Source: Candidatus Scybalomonas excrementavium (GTDB lineage: Bacteria > Bacillota > Clostridia > Lachnospirales > Lachnospiraceae). From it: DNA of 6,674 nt. Position 1 is the stretch's first letter, and every line of letters starts with the position of its first letter. Location of the stretch: positions 1-6,674 of the forward strand of contig JADIML010000216.1 of assembly GCA_017694765.1 (NCBI GenBank), read 5' to 3'. Of the stretch, positions 1 through 6,674 are shown piece by piece. The notes beneath the pieces were generated by a model. It did not search any database. It was not told the DNA's origin and saw nothing but the letters and a program-made list of their open reading frames with translations. A program made the position numbers and the translations under genes.

Positions 1-11
1 TTTTACACATG

Positions 12-39
12 TTGCAAATATAATTGACTCTGTTATAAT
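12..39 (+). promoter_or_regulatory. Extended -10 promoter for the amidohydrolase pair
   Basis: A -35 element TTGCAA (12-17) and a perfect -10 TATAAT (34-39) are separated by 16 bases, and the TG of an extended -10 (TGTTATAAT) lies at 31-32. Transcription would start near 46, giving a short leader of about 24 bases that contains the ribosome binding site AGGAAG (55-60), 9 bases before the ATG at 70. There is no room for a riboswitch after this start. The call is by consensus only. Confidence 0.7.
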
Positions 40-69
40 AAAAGAAAAAGAGAGAGGAAGTGAATATAA

Positions 70-1005
70 ATGATTGAAACAATTGCAACAGCAGATTTAC
101 CAATTCGTGAAGTCATGAGAATTAAAAAGAATAGTTTATGTCCAGAACAATTAACAGGAGAAGAACAGAGACTTTGCATTATTACAGGAGTTCATGGAGA
201 TGATTTAGCTGGACAGTTTATTTGCTATGAAGTCATTAAGAGAATTAAAGAAAATTATGAAGCATTAACAGGAATTGTCGATGTCTATCCGGCAATCAAT
301 CCATTAGGACTTGATGCAGGAACGAGAGAATGGCCATTATTTAACATGGATATGAATATGGCATTTCCGGGTTCTTTTGAAGGAACAATGACAGAATATA
401 CAGCAGCAAAAATCATGGAAGATTTAAAGGGGGCAAATGTATGTGTTGATATTCATACAAGTAGTATTTTTCTAAAAGAGCTTCCTCAAGTTCGAATTAA
501 TGATGATGTGGCATCTTCCCTTATGCCTTATGCAAAGCAAATGAATATGGATTTCGTTTGGATTCATCCATCGACAACAGTAAAAGAAGGAAGCATTGTG
601 CATGCCTTAAATGAGAGGGGAACAAAAGCAATGGTCATTGAGGGAGATGTGGCTATGCAAATTGATCAAAAATATTGTAATCAAGTTGTAGATGGGATTT
701 TTGCATTGATGAAATATATGGGGATTTGGCAAGGAGAAGTAAAAGCACCAAAGAAACCGATCATTTCAGATGATGGAAAAGTAATTTTTATTAATGGGGA
801 AACAAGTGGAGTGTTTGTCCCTATGGCAGAACATTCCGATTATATAAAAAAAGGAGAAAAAATCGGTGAAATTATTGCGCCATTAACTGGTTCTGTAGAA
901 GAGGAGATATTTGCTCCTTGTGATGGATTATTGTTTACATTAAGACATTATCCCGTTGTAAGTGAGGGCGCGTTACTTGCAAGAATACTAGGAGGAAACT
1001 TATGA
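70..1005 (+). CDS. AstE/aspartoacylase-family zinc amidohydrolase, probably catalytic member of a tandem pair
   Basis: A 311-residue cytosolic protein (no signal peptide or membrane segment) of the succinylglutamate desuccinylase/aspartoacylase family, M14-like zinc enzymes that cleave the amide bond of N-acyl amino acids. Visible family residues: zinc histidine H42 in GVHGDD, a second zinc histidine H129 in VDIHT, N77 and R86 of the NP...R motif, N96 in DMNM, and the general-base glutamate E191 in VIEGD. The C-terminus (about 240-311) is the family's beta-rich, lipoyl-like domain with IKKGEKIGEI and APCDG. Two departures are clear: the zinc-ligand Glu of HxxE is Asp (D45), and the Arg of DxNR, which binds the substrate carboxylate in aspartoacylase, is Met (M97). 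A changed substrate is therefore likely, and I cannot name it. AGGAAG (55-60) supports this start. The stop overlaps the next start by 4 bases. The family call is firm; activity is inferred. Confidence 0.85.
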   Translation: MIETIATADLPIREVMRIKKNSLCPEQLTGEEQRLCIITGVHGDDLAGQFICYEVIKRIKENYEALTGIVDVYPAINPLGLDAGTREWPLFNMDMNMAFPGSFEGTMTEYTAAKIMEDLKGANVCVDIHTSSIFLKELPQVRINDDVASSLMPYAKQMNMDFVWIHPSTTVKEGSIVHALNERGTKAMVIEGDVAMQIDQKYCNQVVDGIFALMKYMGIWQGEVKAPKKPIISDDGKVIFINGETSGVFVPMAEHSDYIKKGEKIGEIIAPLTGSVEEEIFAPCDGLLFTLRHYPVVSEGALLARILGGNL

Positions 1006-1937
1006 AAAAGGAAGTGTTATTTACATTAAGTTCAGGTTTTCGTGAGAATTTTGAAGTCATTGGGTATCGCTTTGGAAAAGGAGAAAAGGCAGCTTGTATT
1101 GTAGGAGCATTGCGTGGAAATGAATATCAACATTTATACTGTGCTTCCAAATTAATTGATATATTAAGTCGTTTGGAAGAAAGAGGAGGCTTAGTAGCAA
1201 ACAAAGAGATTCTAGTAATCCCTTGTGGTATTAATACTTCTATGAATGTTGGAGAGAGAAATTGGGTAAGAGATAATCAAGATATTAATCGGCATTTCCC
1301 GGGCAATGAAAAAGGAGAGGCATCGGATCGAGTAGCGGCAGCTATTATGAAAGCAGTTCAAGGATATAGCTATGGAATCCAATATACAGGATTTTATTTG
1401 GCAGGAGAGTTTGTTCCCCATGTAAGAACATTAGGAAATAGCATTGATAGTACAAGTTTATCAAGTTTATTTGGATTACCGTATGTAGTAACAGGGCAAC
1501 CAAGAAGTTTTGACACAAGAACATTAAATTATAATTGGTCTCAAAATGGGACAAGTGCTTTTTCACTTTATATTAGTAGTTATGACTATTTAAATGAAGA
1601 TATTGCCAATCAAGCTGTTTCATCAACATTACGATTTCTAACACGAATGGGTATTATTAAATATAATTGTCATAATGGTCATATTGCAAGCATTTTGGCA
1701 GAAGAGGATCTTGTAACAGTAAAACCAAATATATCTGGATTTTTTAGAAGAACTTGTCAAATTAATAAAGAAGTGAGAAGAGGCGATATTTTAGCGGAAG
1801 TCTTAGATCCATATGAAGGAAATATTATTGATCGCATTGTTGCACCAGTTGATGGTATTTTGTTTTTTGCACAAACATCACCTATTGTATTTGAACACTC
1901 GGTTGCATTTCGTATTATTAAGAAATTACATTTATAG
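1002..1937 (+). CDS. AstE/aspartoacylase-family paralogue lacking zinc and catalytic residues (likely pseudoenzyme)
   Basis: A 311-residue paralogue of the preceding protein, started by AGGAGG (990-995) 6 bases before an ATG that overlaps the previous stop as ATGA, so the two are almost certainly translationally coupled and made in similar amounts. The scaffold is intact: GALRGNE (35-41), N78, R86, DINRHFPG (94-101) and a C-terminal beta/lipoyl-like domain with VRRGDILAEV and APVDG. The catalytic centre is not. The first zinc His is R38 although the Glu ligand E41 remains; the second zinc His is Q127 or Y128 depending on the alignment; and the general-base Glu is Y190. It keeps R97 of DxNR, which the first protein lacks. 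It should not bind zinc in the usual way and is probably a structural, regulatory or substrate-binding partner. The frame is open and uninterrupted, so it is not a decaying pseudogene. No signal peptide is seen. Confidence 0.8.
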   Translation: MKKEVLFTLSSGFRENFEVIGYRFGKGEKAACIVGALRGNEYQHLYCASKLIDILSRLEERGGLVANKEILVIPCGINTSMNVGERNWVRDNQDINRHFPGNEKGEASDRVAAAIMKAVQGYSYGIQYTGFYLAGEFVPHVRTLGNSIDSTSLSSLFGLPYVVTGQPRSFDTRTLNYNWSQNGTSAFSLYISSYDYLNEDIANQAVSSTLRFLTRMGIIKYNCHNGHIASILAEEDLVTVKPNISGFFRRTCQINKEVRRGDILAEVLDPYEGNIIDRIVAPVDGILFFAQTSPIVFEHSVAFRIIKKLHL

Positions 1938-1969
1938 CTACATAGTAAAAGTTTTAATCATTTAATCTA

Positions 1970-1986
1970 TTGTATTCGGAATACAA
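1970..1986. promoter_or_regulatory. Operator-like perfect palindrome over the purL -35
   Basis: TTGTATTC-G-GAATACAA is a perfect inverted repeat of two 8-base arms around one central base. It covers the proposed -35 element of purL and runs into the spacer, where a bound repressor would block RNA polymerase. Its minus strand reads CCGAATACAA, which shares the CCGAA core of the Gram-positive PurR PurBox. PurR in Bacillus normally uses two boxes, and only one such core is seen here, so the identity of the regulator is open. It is too short and tight to be a terminator hairpin. Confidence 0.5.
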
Positions 1987-1999
1987 AATGTGATATGAT
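1970..1999 (+). promoter_or_regulatory. Probable purL promoter with extended -10
   Basis: The -10 TATGAT (1994-1999) is preceded by TGA, making an extended -10 (TGATATGAT). An upstream TTGTAT (1970-1975) sits 18 bases away and is a weak -35, which is common for extended -10 promoters. Transcription would start near 2006 and give an untranslated leader of about 53 bases, too short for a purine riboswitch. The palindrome at 1970-1986 overlaps the -35. Confidence 0.55.
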
Positions 2000-2048
2000 G
2001 GATTTATCTGATAAATATATTTGCAATAGATGAAAATGTGAAAAATGT

Positions 2049-2053
2049 GGAGG
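2049..2053 (+). promoter_or_regulatory. Ribosome binding site that fixes the purL start
   Basis: GGAGG lies 5 bases before the ATG at 2059. An in-frame GTG at 2038 would lengthen the protein by 7 residues, but it has no comparable site upstream and would place this strong site inside the coding region. The protein from 2059 begins MSSVRRIYVEKK, in keeping with how clostridial PurL proteins start. Confidence 0.85.
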
Positions 2054-2058
2054 AAACT

Positions 2059-5000
2059 ATGAGCAGTGTAAGACGAATTTATGTGGAAAAGAAAAAAGAG
2101 TATGCAATAAAAGCAAAAGAACTCCAACAAGAAATCAAAGAGTATTTAAATATTCCTGTGTCAAATATTCGAATATTAATTCAATATGATATAGAAAATG
2201 TAGGAGAATCAGTTTATCAAAATGCACGACATACTGTATTTTCAGAGCCACCAGTGGATGTTCTATATGAAGAAAAATTTCCAGTTTCAGATAAGGAGCA
2301 AGTGTTTCGTGTAGAATATCTTCCCGGTCAATTTGATCAGCGAGCAGATTCAGCAGAGCAATGTATAAAACTCTTAAATGAAGTAGAGGAGCCTATTATT
2401 CATACAGCAACAACCTATGTGATAGAAGGAACTTTAACAGATGAAGATTTGGAACGAATCAAAGCATACTGTATCAATCCAGTGGACTCTAGAGAAGCCA
2501 AAGAAGAAAAACCAAAATCGTTGTTCATAAAGTTTGAAGAGCCAAAAGATGTAGAGATTTTAAGAGGATTTCTAGATATGGAAGAAGGAGCATTAAAGCA
2601 ACGATATGATTCCCTAAATCTTGCAATGACTTTTCAAGATTTTAAGCATATACAAAAGTACTTTCAAGAAGAACAAAGAGATCCATCTATTACAGAAATA
2701 CGAGTGCTTGATACGTATTGGTCTGATCACTGTCGTCATACAACATTTTCAACCGAGTTAAAGAAAGTAGAATTTGACGAAGGTTATTATAAAGAAACGA
2801 TGGAACATGCTTATCAATTATATTTACAGGATAAAAAAGACTTAAACAGAGAACATAAATTTACTTGCTTTATGGATATTGCGCTTATGGCAATGAGAAA
2901 AATAAAAGCAGAAGGTGGACTTGCTGATCAAGAAGAGTCAGAGGAAATTAACGCATGTAGCATTGTAGTTCCGGTAGAAATCGATGGAAAAACAGAGGAA
3001 TGGTTAGTAAGTTTTAAAAATGAAACACATAACCACCCAACAGAAATAGAACCATTTGGTGGAGCAGCCACTTGTTTAGGAGGAGCGATTCGTGATCCAC
3101 TATCTGGACGTTCTTACGTGTATCAAGCAATGCGTGTAACTGGTGCATCCGATCCAAGAGTTGCTTTACAAGATACTTTAAAAGGAAAACTTCCACAAAG
3201 AAAGATTGTAACAGGAGCTGCTCATGGGTATAGTTCGTACGGAAATCAGATAGGACTTGCAACAGGGCATGTGAGTGAAATTTATCATCCACATTATGTA
3301 GCAAAACGTATGGAAATTGGAGCTGTTATGGGAGCAGCACCACGAAAAAATGTCATTCGAGAAAATTCTGAGCCAGGAGATCAAATTATTTTATTAGGAG
3401 GAAGAACTGGACGAGATGGCTGTGGTGGTGCAACCGGTTCTTCCAAAGTTCATACAATGGAATCCATTGAAACTTGTGGAGCCGAAGTACAAAAAGGAAA
3501 TGCTCCAACAGAGAGGAAAATTCAACGTCTATTCCGTAGAGAAGAAGTAAGTCGACTGATTAAAAAGTGTAACGATTTTGGTGCAGGTGGTGTATCCGTT
3601 GCCATTGGCGAGTTGGCAGATGGAATTTTTGTCGATCTTGATAAAGTTCCTAAAAAATATGCGGGGCTTGACGGAACAGAACTAGCCATTTCAGAATCCC
3701 AAGAACGTATGGCGATTGTAGTAGCAAAAGAAAATGTAGAGCCGATGTTACAATATGCGAAAGAAGAAAATATAGAAGCAGTTGTTGTTGCTACAGTAAC
3801 CGAAGAAAAACGTTTTATTCTTTCTTGGAGAGGAAAAGAAATTGTCAATCTTTCGAGAGAGTTTTTAGATACCAATGGAGCACATCAAGAAACAGAAGTA
3901 AAAGTTTCTATGCCACGAAAAGAAGATAACGACTTAAAAAAGCAAGAAAAAGTAGAAAATGTAAAGAAAACATGGCTTTCTACGTTAGCCGATTTAAATG
4001 TATGCTCTCAAAAAGGACTTATAGAAATGTTTGATAGTTCCATTGGAGCTGGTACAGTATGTATGCCATTTGGTGGAAAATATCAGGCGACTCCAACTCA
4101 AACGATGGTTGCAAAACTTCCAGTATTAGACGGGAAAACAGATACCGTTACGATGATGAGCTATGGTTTTGATCCATATTTATCAAGTTGGAGTCCATAT
4201 CATGGAGCCATTTACGCAGTAGTACATTCCGTTGCAAAGATTGTTGCATCTGGTGGTGATTATCGTAATATTCGCTTTACATTCCAAGAATATTTTAAAA
4301 AGCTTGGTACGGATCCATATCGTTGGGGAGAACCATTGGCAGCCCTTCTTGGAGCTTATGATGCACAAAGGGGACTGGGGCTTCCTTCCATTGGAGGCAA
4401 GGATAGTATGTCTGGAACATTTGAGGATATTGATGTTCCACCAACTCTTGTATCCTTTGCTGTTGATATTGCAAAACATACACATATAATAACACCAGAG
4501 TTAAAAGAGGCAGGCAATGTGCTTGTGAAATTTGAGATTACAACGAATGAATATGATGTTCCAGTTTATACACAAGTCATGGAGCTATATCATAAAATAT
4601 TTGACTATGTAATGTCTGGCAAAATTGTGTCGGCTTATGCAGTTGGTTTTGGTGGTGCTGTAGAAGCTATTAGTAAAATGGCATTTGGTAATCGACTTGG
4701 TGTAAACGTAAATACACAACAAACAATGGAACAGTTATTACAAAAAGAATATGGTAGTATCATTGTGGAAATGAAACCAGATGATGTGAAGAAACTAAAC
4801 ATACCATATACACAATTAGGTGAAGTCATCGAAGAAGCTAACTTTATATATGGAGATACGATTGTTTCGATGGAAGAAGCTATGGAAGCCTTTTGTGGAA
4901 CATTAGAATCTGTATTTCCAACAAAATCGGTAAAGGAATATGAAGCATTAAAAACAGAGCTTTATGATACAAAAAACATTTATGTATGCAAACATAAAGT

Positions 5001-5802
5001 TGCAAAACCAAAAGTATTTATTCCTATTTTTCCAGGAACAAACTGTGAATATGACTGTACAAAAGCCTTTGAAAAAGCAGGTGCTAAAGTTGTTACAAAG
5101 GTATTTCGTAATTTGGATGCCGAAGGAATTCGAGAATCTGTAGATATATTTGAAAAAGAAATCAAACAATCTCAAATCATTATGTTTCCAGGAGGATTTT
5201 CTGCAGGAGATGAACCAGATGGTTCTGCTAAGTTTTTTGCCACTGCATTTCGAAATGCAAAGTTACAAGAAGAAGTCATGAAATTATTAAAGGAGAGAGA
5301 CGGATTGGTACTTGGCATTTGTAATGGATTTCAAGCATTAATAAAACTTGGATTGGTGCCATATGGAGAAATTATACAACAACAAGAGGATTCTCCAACT
5401 CTGACAACAAACCAGATTGGACGACATATTTCTCAAATGGTTTATACAAAAGTAGTAACGAATAAGTCTCCATGGCTTACACATACAAAATTAGGAGATA
5501 TTCATGTCATTCCAGCCTCTCATGGAGAAGGACGTTTTATTGCTTCGAAAGAATGGATTGAAACATTATTTAAAAATGGACAAGTTGCAACCCAATATGT
5601 AGACAACAATGGAATTCCAACGATGGATGAAGCATTTAATCCAAATGGTTCTTATGCTGCAATTGAGGGAATCACAAGTCCAGATGGACGTGTTTTAGGA
5701 AAGATGGCACACTCAGAGAGAATTGGTGATGGAGTAGCGAAAAATATTTATGGAGAACAAAACCAAAATATTTTTGTTTCTGGTGTTGAATATTTTAAAT
5801 AA
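2059..5802 (+). CDS. purL: Phosphoribosylformylglycinamidine synthase, large single-chain type
   Basis: A 1247-residue cytosolic enzyme of de novo purine synthesis: FGAR + ATP + glutamine gives FGAM + ADP + Pi + glutamate. Numbering from ATG 2059: an N-terminal PurS-like domain (about 1-165); a linker ending in DTYWSDHCRHTTF (218-230); a first synthetase half with THNHPTEIEPFGG (323-335), GGRTGRDGCGGA (447-458) and DFGAGG (506-511); a second half with DSSIGAG (659-665) and IGGKDSMSG (778-786); and a C-terminal class I glutamine amidotransferase (about 985-1247) with GTNCE, nucleophile C1088 in GICNGF, and H1155/E1157 in SHGEGRF. All expected catalytic motifs are present and the length fits the large PurL of Clostridia and proteobacteria (E. 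coli about 1295), unlike the split PurS/PurQ/PurL of Bacillus. It ends with tandem TAA TAA. No other purine gene is adjacent, and it has its own promoter and operator-like palindrome. Confidence 0.97.
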   Translation: MSSVRRIYVEKKKEYAIKAKELQQEIKEYLNIPVSNIRILIQYDIENVGESVYQNARHTVFSEPPVDVLYEEKFPVSDKEQVFRVEYLPGQFDQRADSAEQCIKLLNEVEEPIIHTATTYVIEGTLTDEDLERIKAYCINPVDSREAKEEKPKSLFIKFEEPKDVEILRGFLDMEEGALKQRYDSLNLAMTFQDFKHIQKYFQEEQRDPSITEIRVLDTYWSDHCRHTTFSTELKKVEFDEGYYKETMEHAYQLYLQDKKDLNREHKFTCFMDIALMAMRKIKAEGGLADQEESEEINACSIVVPVEIDGKTEEWLVSFKNETHNHPTEIEPFGGAATCLGGAIRDPLSGRSYVYQAMRVTGASDPRVALQDTLKGKLPQRKIVTGAAHGYSSYGNQIGLATGHVSEIYHPHYVAKRMEIGAVMGAAPRKNVIRENSEPGDQIILLGGRTGRDGCGGATGSSKVHTMESIETCGAEVQKGNAPTERKIQRLFRREEVSRLIKKCNDFGAGGVSVAIGELADGIFVDLDKVPKKYAGLDGTELAISESQERMAIVVAKENVEPMLQYAKEENIEAVVVATVTEEKRFILSWRGKEIVNLSREFLDTNGAHQETEVKVSMPRKEDNDLKKQEKVENVKKTWLSTLADLNVCSQKGLIEMFDSSIGAGTVCMPFGGKYQATPTQTMVAKLPVLDGKTDTVTMMSYGFDPYLSSWSPYHGAIYAVVHSVAKIVASGGDYRNIRFTFQEYFKKLGTDPYRWGEPLAALLGAYDAQRGLGLPSIGGKDSMSGTFEDIDVPPTLVSFAVDIAKHTHIITPELKEAGNVLVKFEITTNEYDVPVYTQVMELYHKIFDYVMSGKIVSAYAVGFGGAVEAISKMAFGNRLGVNVNTQQTMEQLLQKEYGSIIVEMKPDDVKKLNIPYTQLGEVIEEANFIYGDTIVSMEEAMEAFCGTLESVFPTKSVKEYEALKTELYDTKNIYVCKHKVAKPKVFIPIFPGTNCEYDCTKAFEKAGAKVVTKVFRNLDAEGIRESVDIFEKEIKQSQIIMFPGGFSAGDEPDGSAKFFATAFRNAKLQEEVMKLLKERDGLVLGICNGFQALIKLGLVPYGEIIQQQEDSPTLTTNQIGRHISQMVYTKVVTNKSPWLTHTKLGDIHVIPASHGEGRFIASKEWIETLFKNGQVATQYVDNNGIPTMDEAFNPNGSYAAIEGITSPDGRVLGKMAHSERIGDGVAKNIYGEQNQNIFVSGVEYFK

Positions 5803-5822
5803 TAACGATAAAATAGAAAATA

Positions 5823-5884
5823 GTGATAAGACAAAGGGCGGTTATATAACGAATGTTATGTGGCCGCCTATCCTTGCGTATCAC
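5823..5884 (+). other. Nested stem-loop downstream of purL, no U-tract
   Basis: The inner hairpin pairs 5836-5850 with 5855-5869 (about 15 pairs) around a GAAT loop. It has a GGCGG/CCGCC base and an AT-rich top, and four of the pairs are G.U wobbles. An outer 6-base stem GTGATA (5823-5828) / TATCAC (5879-5884) encloses it, and CAA (5832-5834) can also pair with TTG (5874-5876). It begins 20 bases after the purL stop, where a terminator would be expected, but the hairpin is followed by ATCCTTGCG rather than a run of U. It may stabilise the 3' end of the purL message, act in the leader of the next gene, or be a weak terminator. I do not recognise a known RNA family. Confidence 0.45.
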
Positions 5885-5947
5885 ATAGTGTGTAATGAGT
5901 CAATAAAAGAATATACAATAGTATTATTTAGAAGTGTGGGATAAAAT

Positions 5948-6385
5948 ATGGAAAATGAATTAAAAAAATTACTAGATCGTATGAACGAATTGACACAAGA
6001 GTTACAAGAAGTGCAAAAACAAATTCGAGAGATTTGTATGCAAGAAGATATTTTGGAAACACTGAAAAGAAGTAGTCAATTTTCACAGGAAGAAAACACA
6101 AAAGTAAGTATAGAACAGTCACAAAAAATAGAATCACAAGTAGTACAGATAGAAGCATTGAATCCACAAGTATTTGAATTTTTAGATTTATATACAATGG
6201 AAGAGCGTCTTGATTATTTGAAGCATACAATCGATTGGAAGTCAATTACAGAAAAAGATTTGGATGTTATGGCAGTTTCTGTCGATATAGTCTTGAAAGA
6301 AAACGAAATTTCTGATAAGATAGATGATCTGATTCATTGTGTTGAACAGCTAGCGCAATGGGAAATAAATGGAAAGAGGAGATGA
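5948..6385 (+). CDS. Uncharacterised coiled-coil protein, 145 residues
   Basis: Not recognised. Residues 1-31 form a near-ideal coiled coil, with hydrophobic residues at alternating 3 and 4 spacing: L5, L8, M12, L15, L19, V22, I26 and I29. A polar Gln/Glu/Ser-rich linker (about 41-68) follows. A predicted helical C-terminal domain (about 73-140) contains FLDLYTMEERLDYL, a central ITEKDLDVMAVSVDIVL segment and a closing amphipathic helix. There is no signal peptide, membrane segment or cysteine pair, so it is expected in the cytosol, probably as a homodimer or bound to a partner through the coiled coil. The ATG at 5948 has only a weak site, GGGA (5938-5941), 6 bases upstream. I see no convincing promoter in the 145-base gap after purL. 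Composition matches its neighbours. The open frame, coiled-coil regularity and gene-like spacing support a real gene; the function is unknown. Confidence 0.8.
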   Translation: MENELKKLLDRMNELTQELQEVQKQIREICMQEDILETLKRSSQFSQEENTKVSIEQSQKIESQVVQIEALNPQVFEFLDLYTMEERLDYLKHTIDWKSITEKDLDVMAVSVDIVLKENEISDKIDDLIHCVEQLAQWEINGKRR

Positions 6386-6456
6386 ATTCTAAGGAGTGAT
6401 GAAGTGAGAAATGAAGCGAGAAATGTCTAAATTTGAAAGAAATCTTAGAAATCTAC

Positions 6457-6485
6457 TTGGAATTGTATTTGAAAGATGATAGAAT
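6457..6485 (+). promoter_or_regulatory. Candidate promoter for the last gene
   Basis: TTGGAA (6457-6462) and TAGAAT (6480-6485) are separated by 17 bases, with TGA before the -10, giving an extended -10. Transcription would start near 6492, about 30 bases before the ATG at 6523. It suggests the last gene can be expressed separately from the coiled-coil gene. Four of six -35 bases and five of six -10 bases match consensus; in such AT-rich DNA this could be chance. Confidence 0.4.
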
Positions 6486-6522
6486 GTAAACTGATATTAA
6501 AAAAACATATGGGGGCTTACCA

Positions 6523-6674
6523 ATGAAAAGTAAAGTTCAAAATATGAAAACGATGAAAGAAGAAACATTTATTCAAAATCTAGTAAAACTTGTTTCTATT
6601 GCAGAAGCAAATAATATGAATTTGGATAGAAAAGATATTAAAGAATTATTTGATTTAGAAGAGCTGTCTATTGA
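6523..6674 (+). CDS. Partial CDS, N-terminus resembling sigma-70 region 1.1
   Basis: The reading frame is open from the ATG at 6523 to the window edge, giving 50 complete codons with no stop; the 3' end lies outside. GGGGG (6511-6515) is a ribosome binding site 7 bases upstream. After a basic, Met-rich start (residues 1-11), residues 12-50 run through FIQNLVKLVSIAEANN, a short NLDRKDI and then KELFDLEELSI. This pattern, a helix, a break with a Leu plus acidic residue, then an acidic helix ending in Leu-Ser, is like the region 1.1 domain that opens RpoD-type sigma factors. Region 1.1 also occurs in some sigma-factor paralogues. No DNA-binding region (2.4 or 4.2) falls in the window, so whether this is rpoD, an alternative sigma factor or an unrelated small helical protein cannot be settled here. 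The coding call is stronger than the family call. Confidence 0.6.
   Translation, partial: MKSKVQNMKTMKEETFIQNLVKLVSIAEANNMNLDRKDIKELFDLEELSI

Noticed and set aside
24..29. TTGACT, a near-consensus -35
   Set aside because: It lies only 4 bases before TATAAT (34-39), and no suitable -10 sits 16-18 bases downstream of it.
2002..2016. ATTTAT-CTG-ATAAAT inverted repeat near the purL transcription start
   Set aside because: Only six A/T pairs; expected by chance in this composition and too weak as a hairpin.
2038..2058. GTG start extending PurL by 7 residues
   Set aside because: No ribosome binding site before it; GGAGG is placed correctly for the ATG at 2059.
2000..2058. Purine riboswitch in the purL leader
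   Set aside because: The leader after the proposed start is about 53 bases and has none of the conserved three-way-junction sequence.
3522..3875. 117-codon minus-strand open frame inside purL
   Set aside because: A shadow of the conserved PurL reading frame with no ribosome site or recognisable domain; the same holds for the other open frames within purL and the amidohydrolase pair.
5836..5869. Calling the hairpin a standard intrinsic terminator
   Set aside because: No U-tract follows on the + strand, and the minus-strand side reads CCCTTTGTCTT, which is weak, with no minus-strand gene to end.
5914..5927. TACAAT and TATTAT as -10 elements for the coiled-coil gene
   Set aside because: Neither has an acceptable -35 at 16-18 bases nor an extended TG, so a promoter is not supported.
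5750..5944. 64-codon + strand frame across the end of purL and the following gap
   Set aside because: It starts inside purL without a ribosome site and runs through the hairpin; low-complexity, non-family peptide.

Overview
The window is AT-rich, all genes are on the + strand, and most have good Shine-Dalgarno sites. The large single-chain PurL (rather than separate PurS, PurQ and PurL subunits), the codon use and the promoter style point to a low-GC Firmicute of the Clostridia, most likely Lachnospiraceae or a close relative. That placement is an inference from gene type and composition; nothing in the window proves a genus.

Layout. (1) 1-69 is a leader with a good extended -10 promoter. 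(2) 70-1005 and 1002-1937 are two tandem paralogues of the succinylglutamate desuccinylase/aspartoacylase (AstE/ASPA, M14-like zinc amidohydrolase) family, translationally coupled by a 4-base overlap. The first keeps most catalytic residues. The second has lost both zinc histidines and the catalytic glutamate, and looks like a pseudoenzyme. (3) 1938-2058 is a compact control region whose perfect 17-base palindrome lies over the -35 element of the next promoter. (4) 2059-5802 is purL, a full-length phosphoribosylformylglycinamidine synthase of 1247 residues. (5) 5803-5947 holds a long G.U-containing stem-loop with no U-tract. (6) 5948-6385 encodes an unrecognised 145-residue protein that opens with a textbook coiled coil. 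(7) 6386-6522 is a short spacer with a plausible promoter. (8) 6523 onward is the start of a gene cut by the window edge; its first 50 residues resemble the N-terminal region 1.1 of a housekeeping-type sigma factor.

How they work together. The two AstE-like genes are clearly one unit and may act as an enzyme plus a regulatory or structural partner; the substrate cannot be read from the sequence. purL has its own promoter and operator-like site, with no other purine gene beside it in the window. The coiled-coil gene and the possible sigma-factor gene are close enough to be related, but a separate promoter is visible before the latter. I see no mobile element, CRISPR array, tRNA or rRNA. The most unusual point is the active/inactive amidohydrolase pair with complementary active-site changes.
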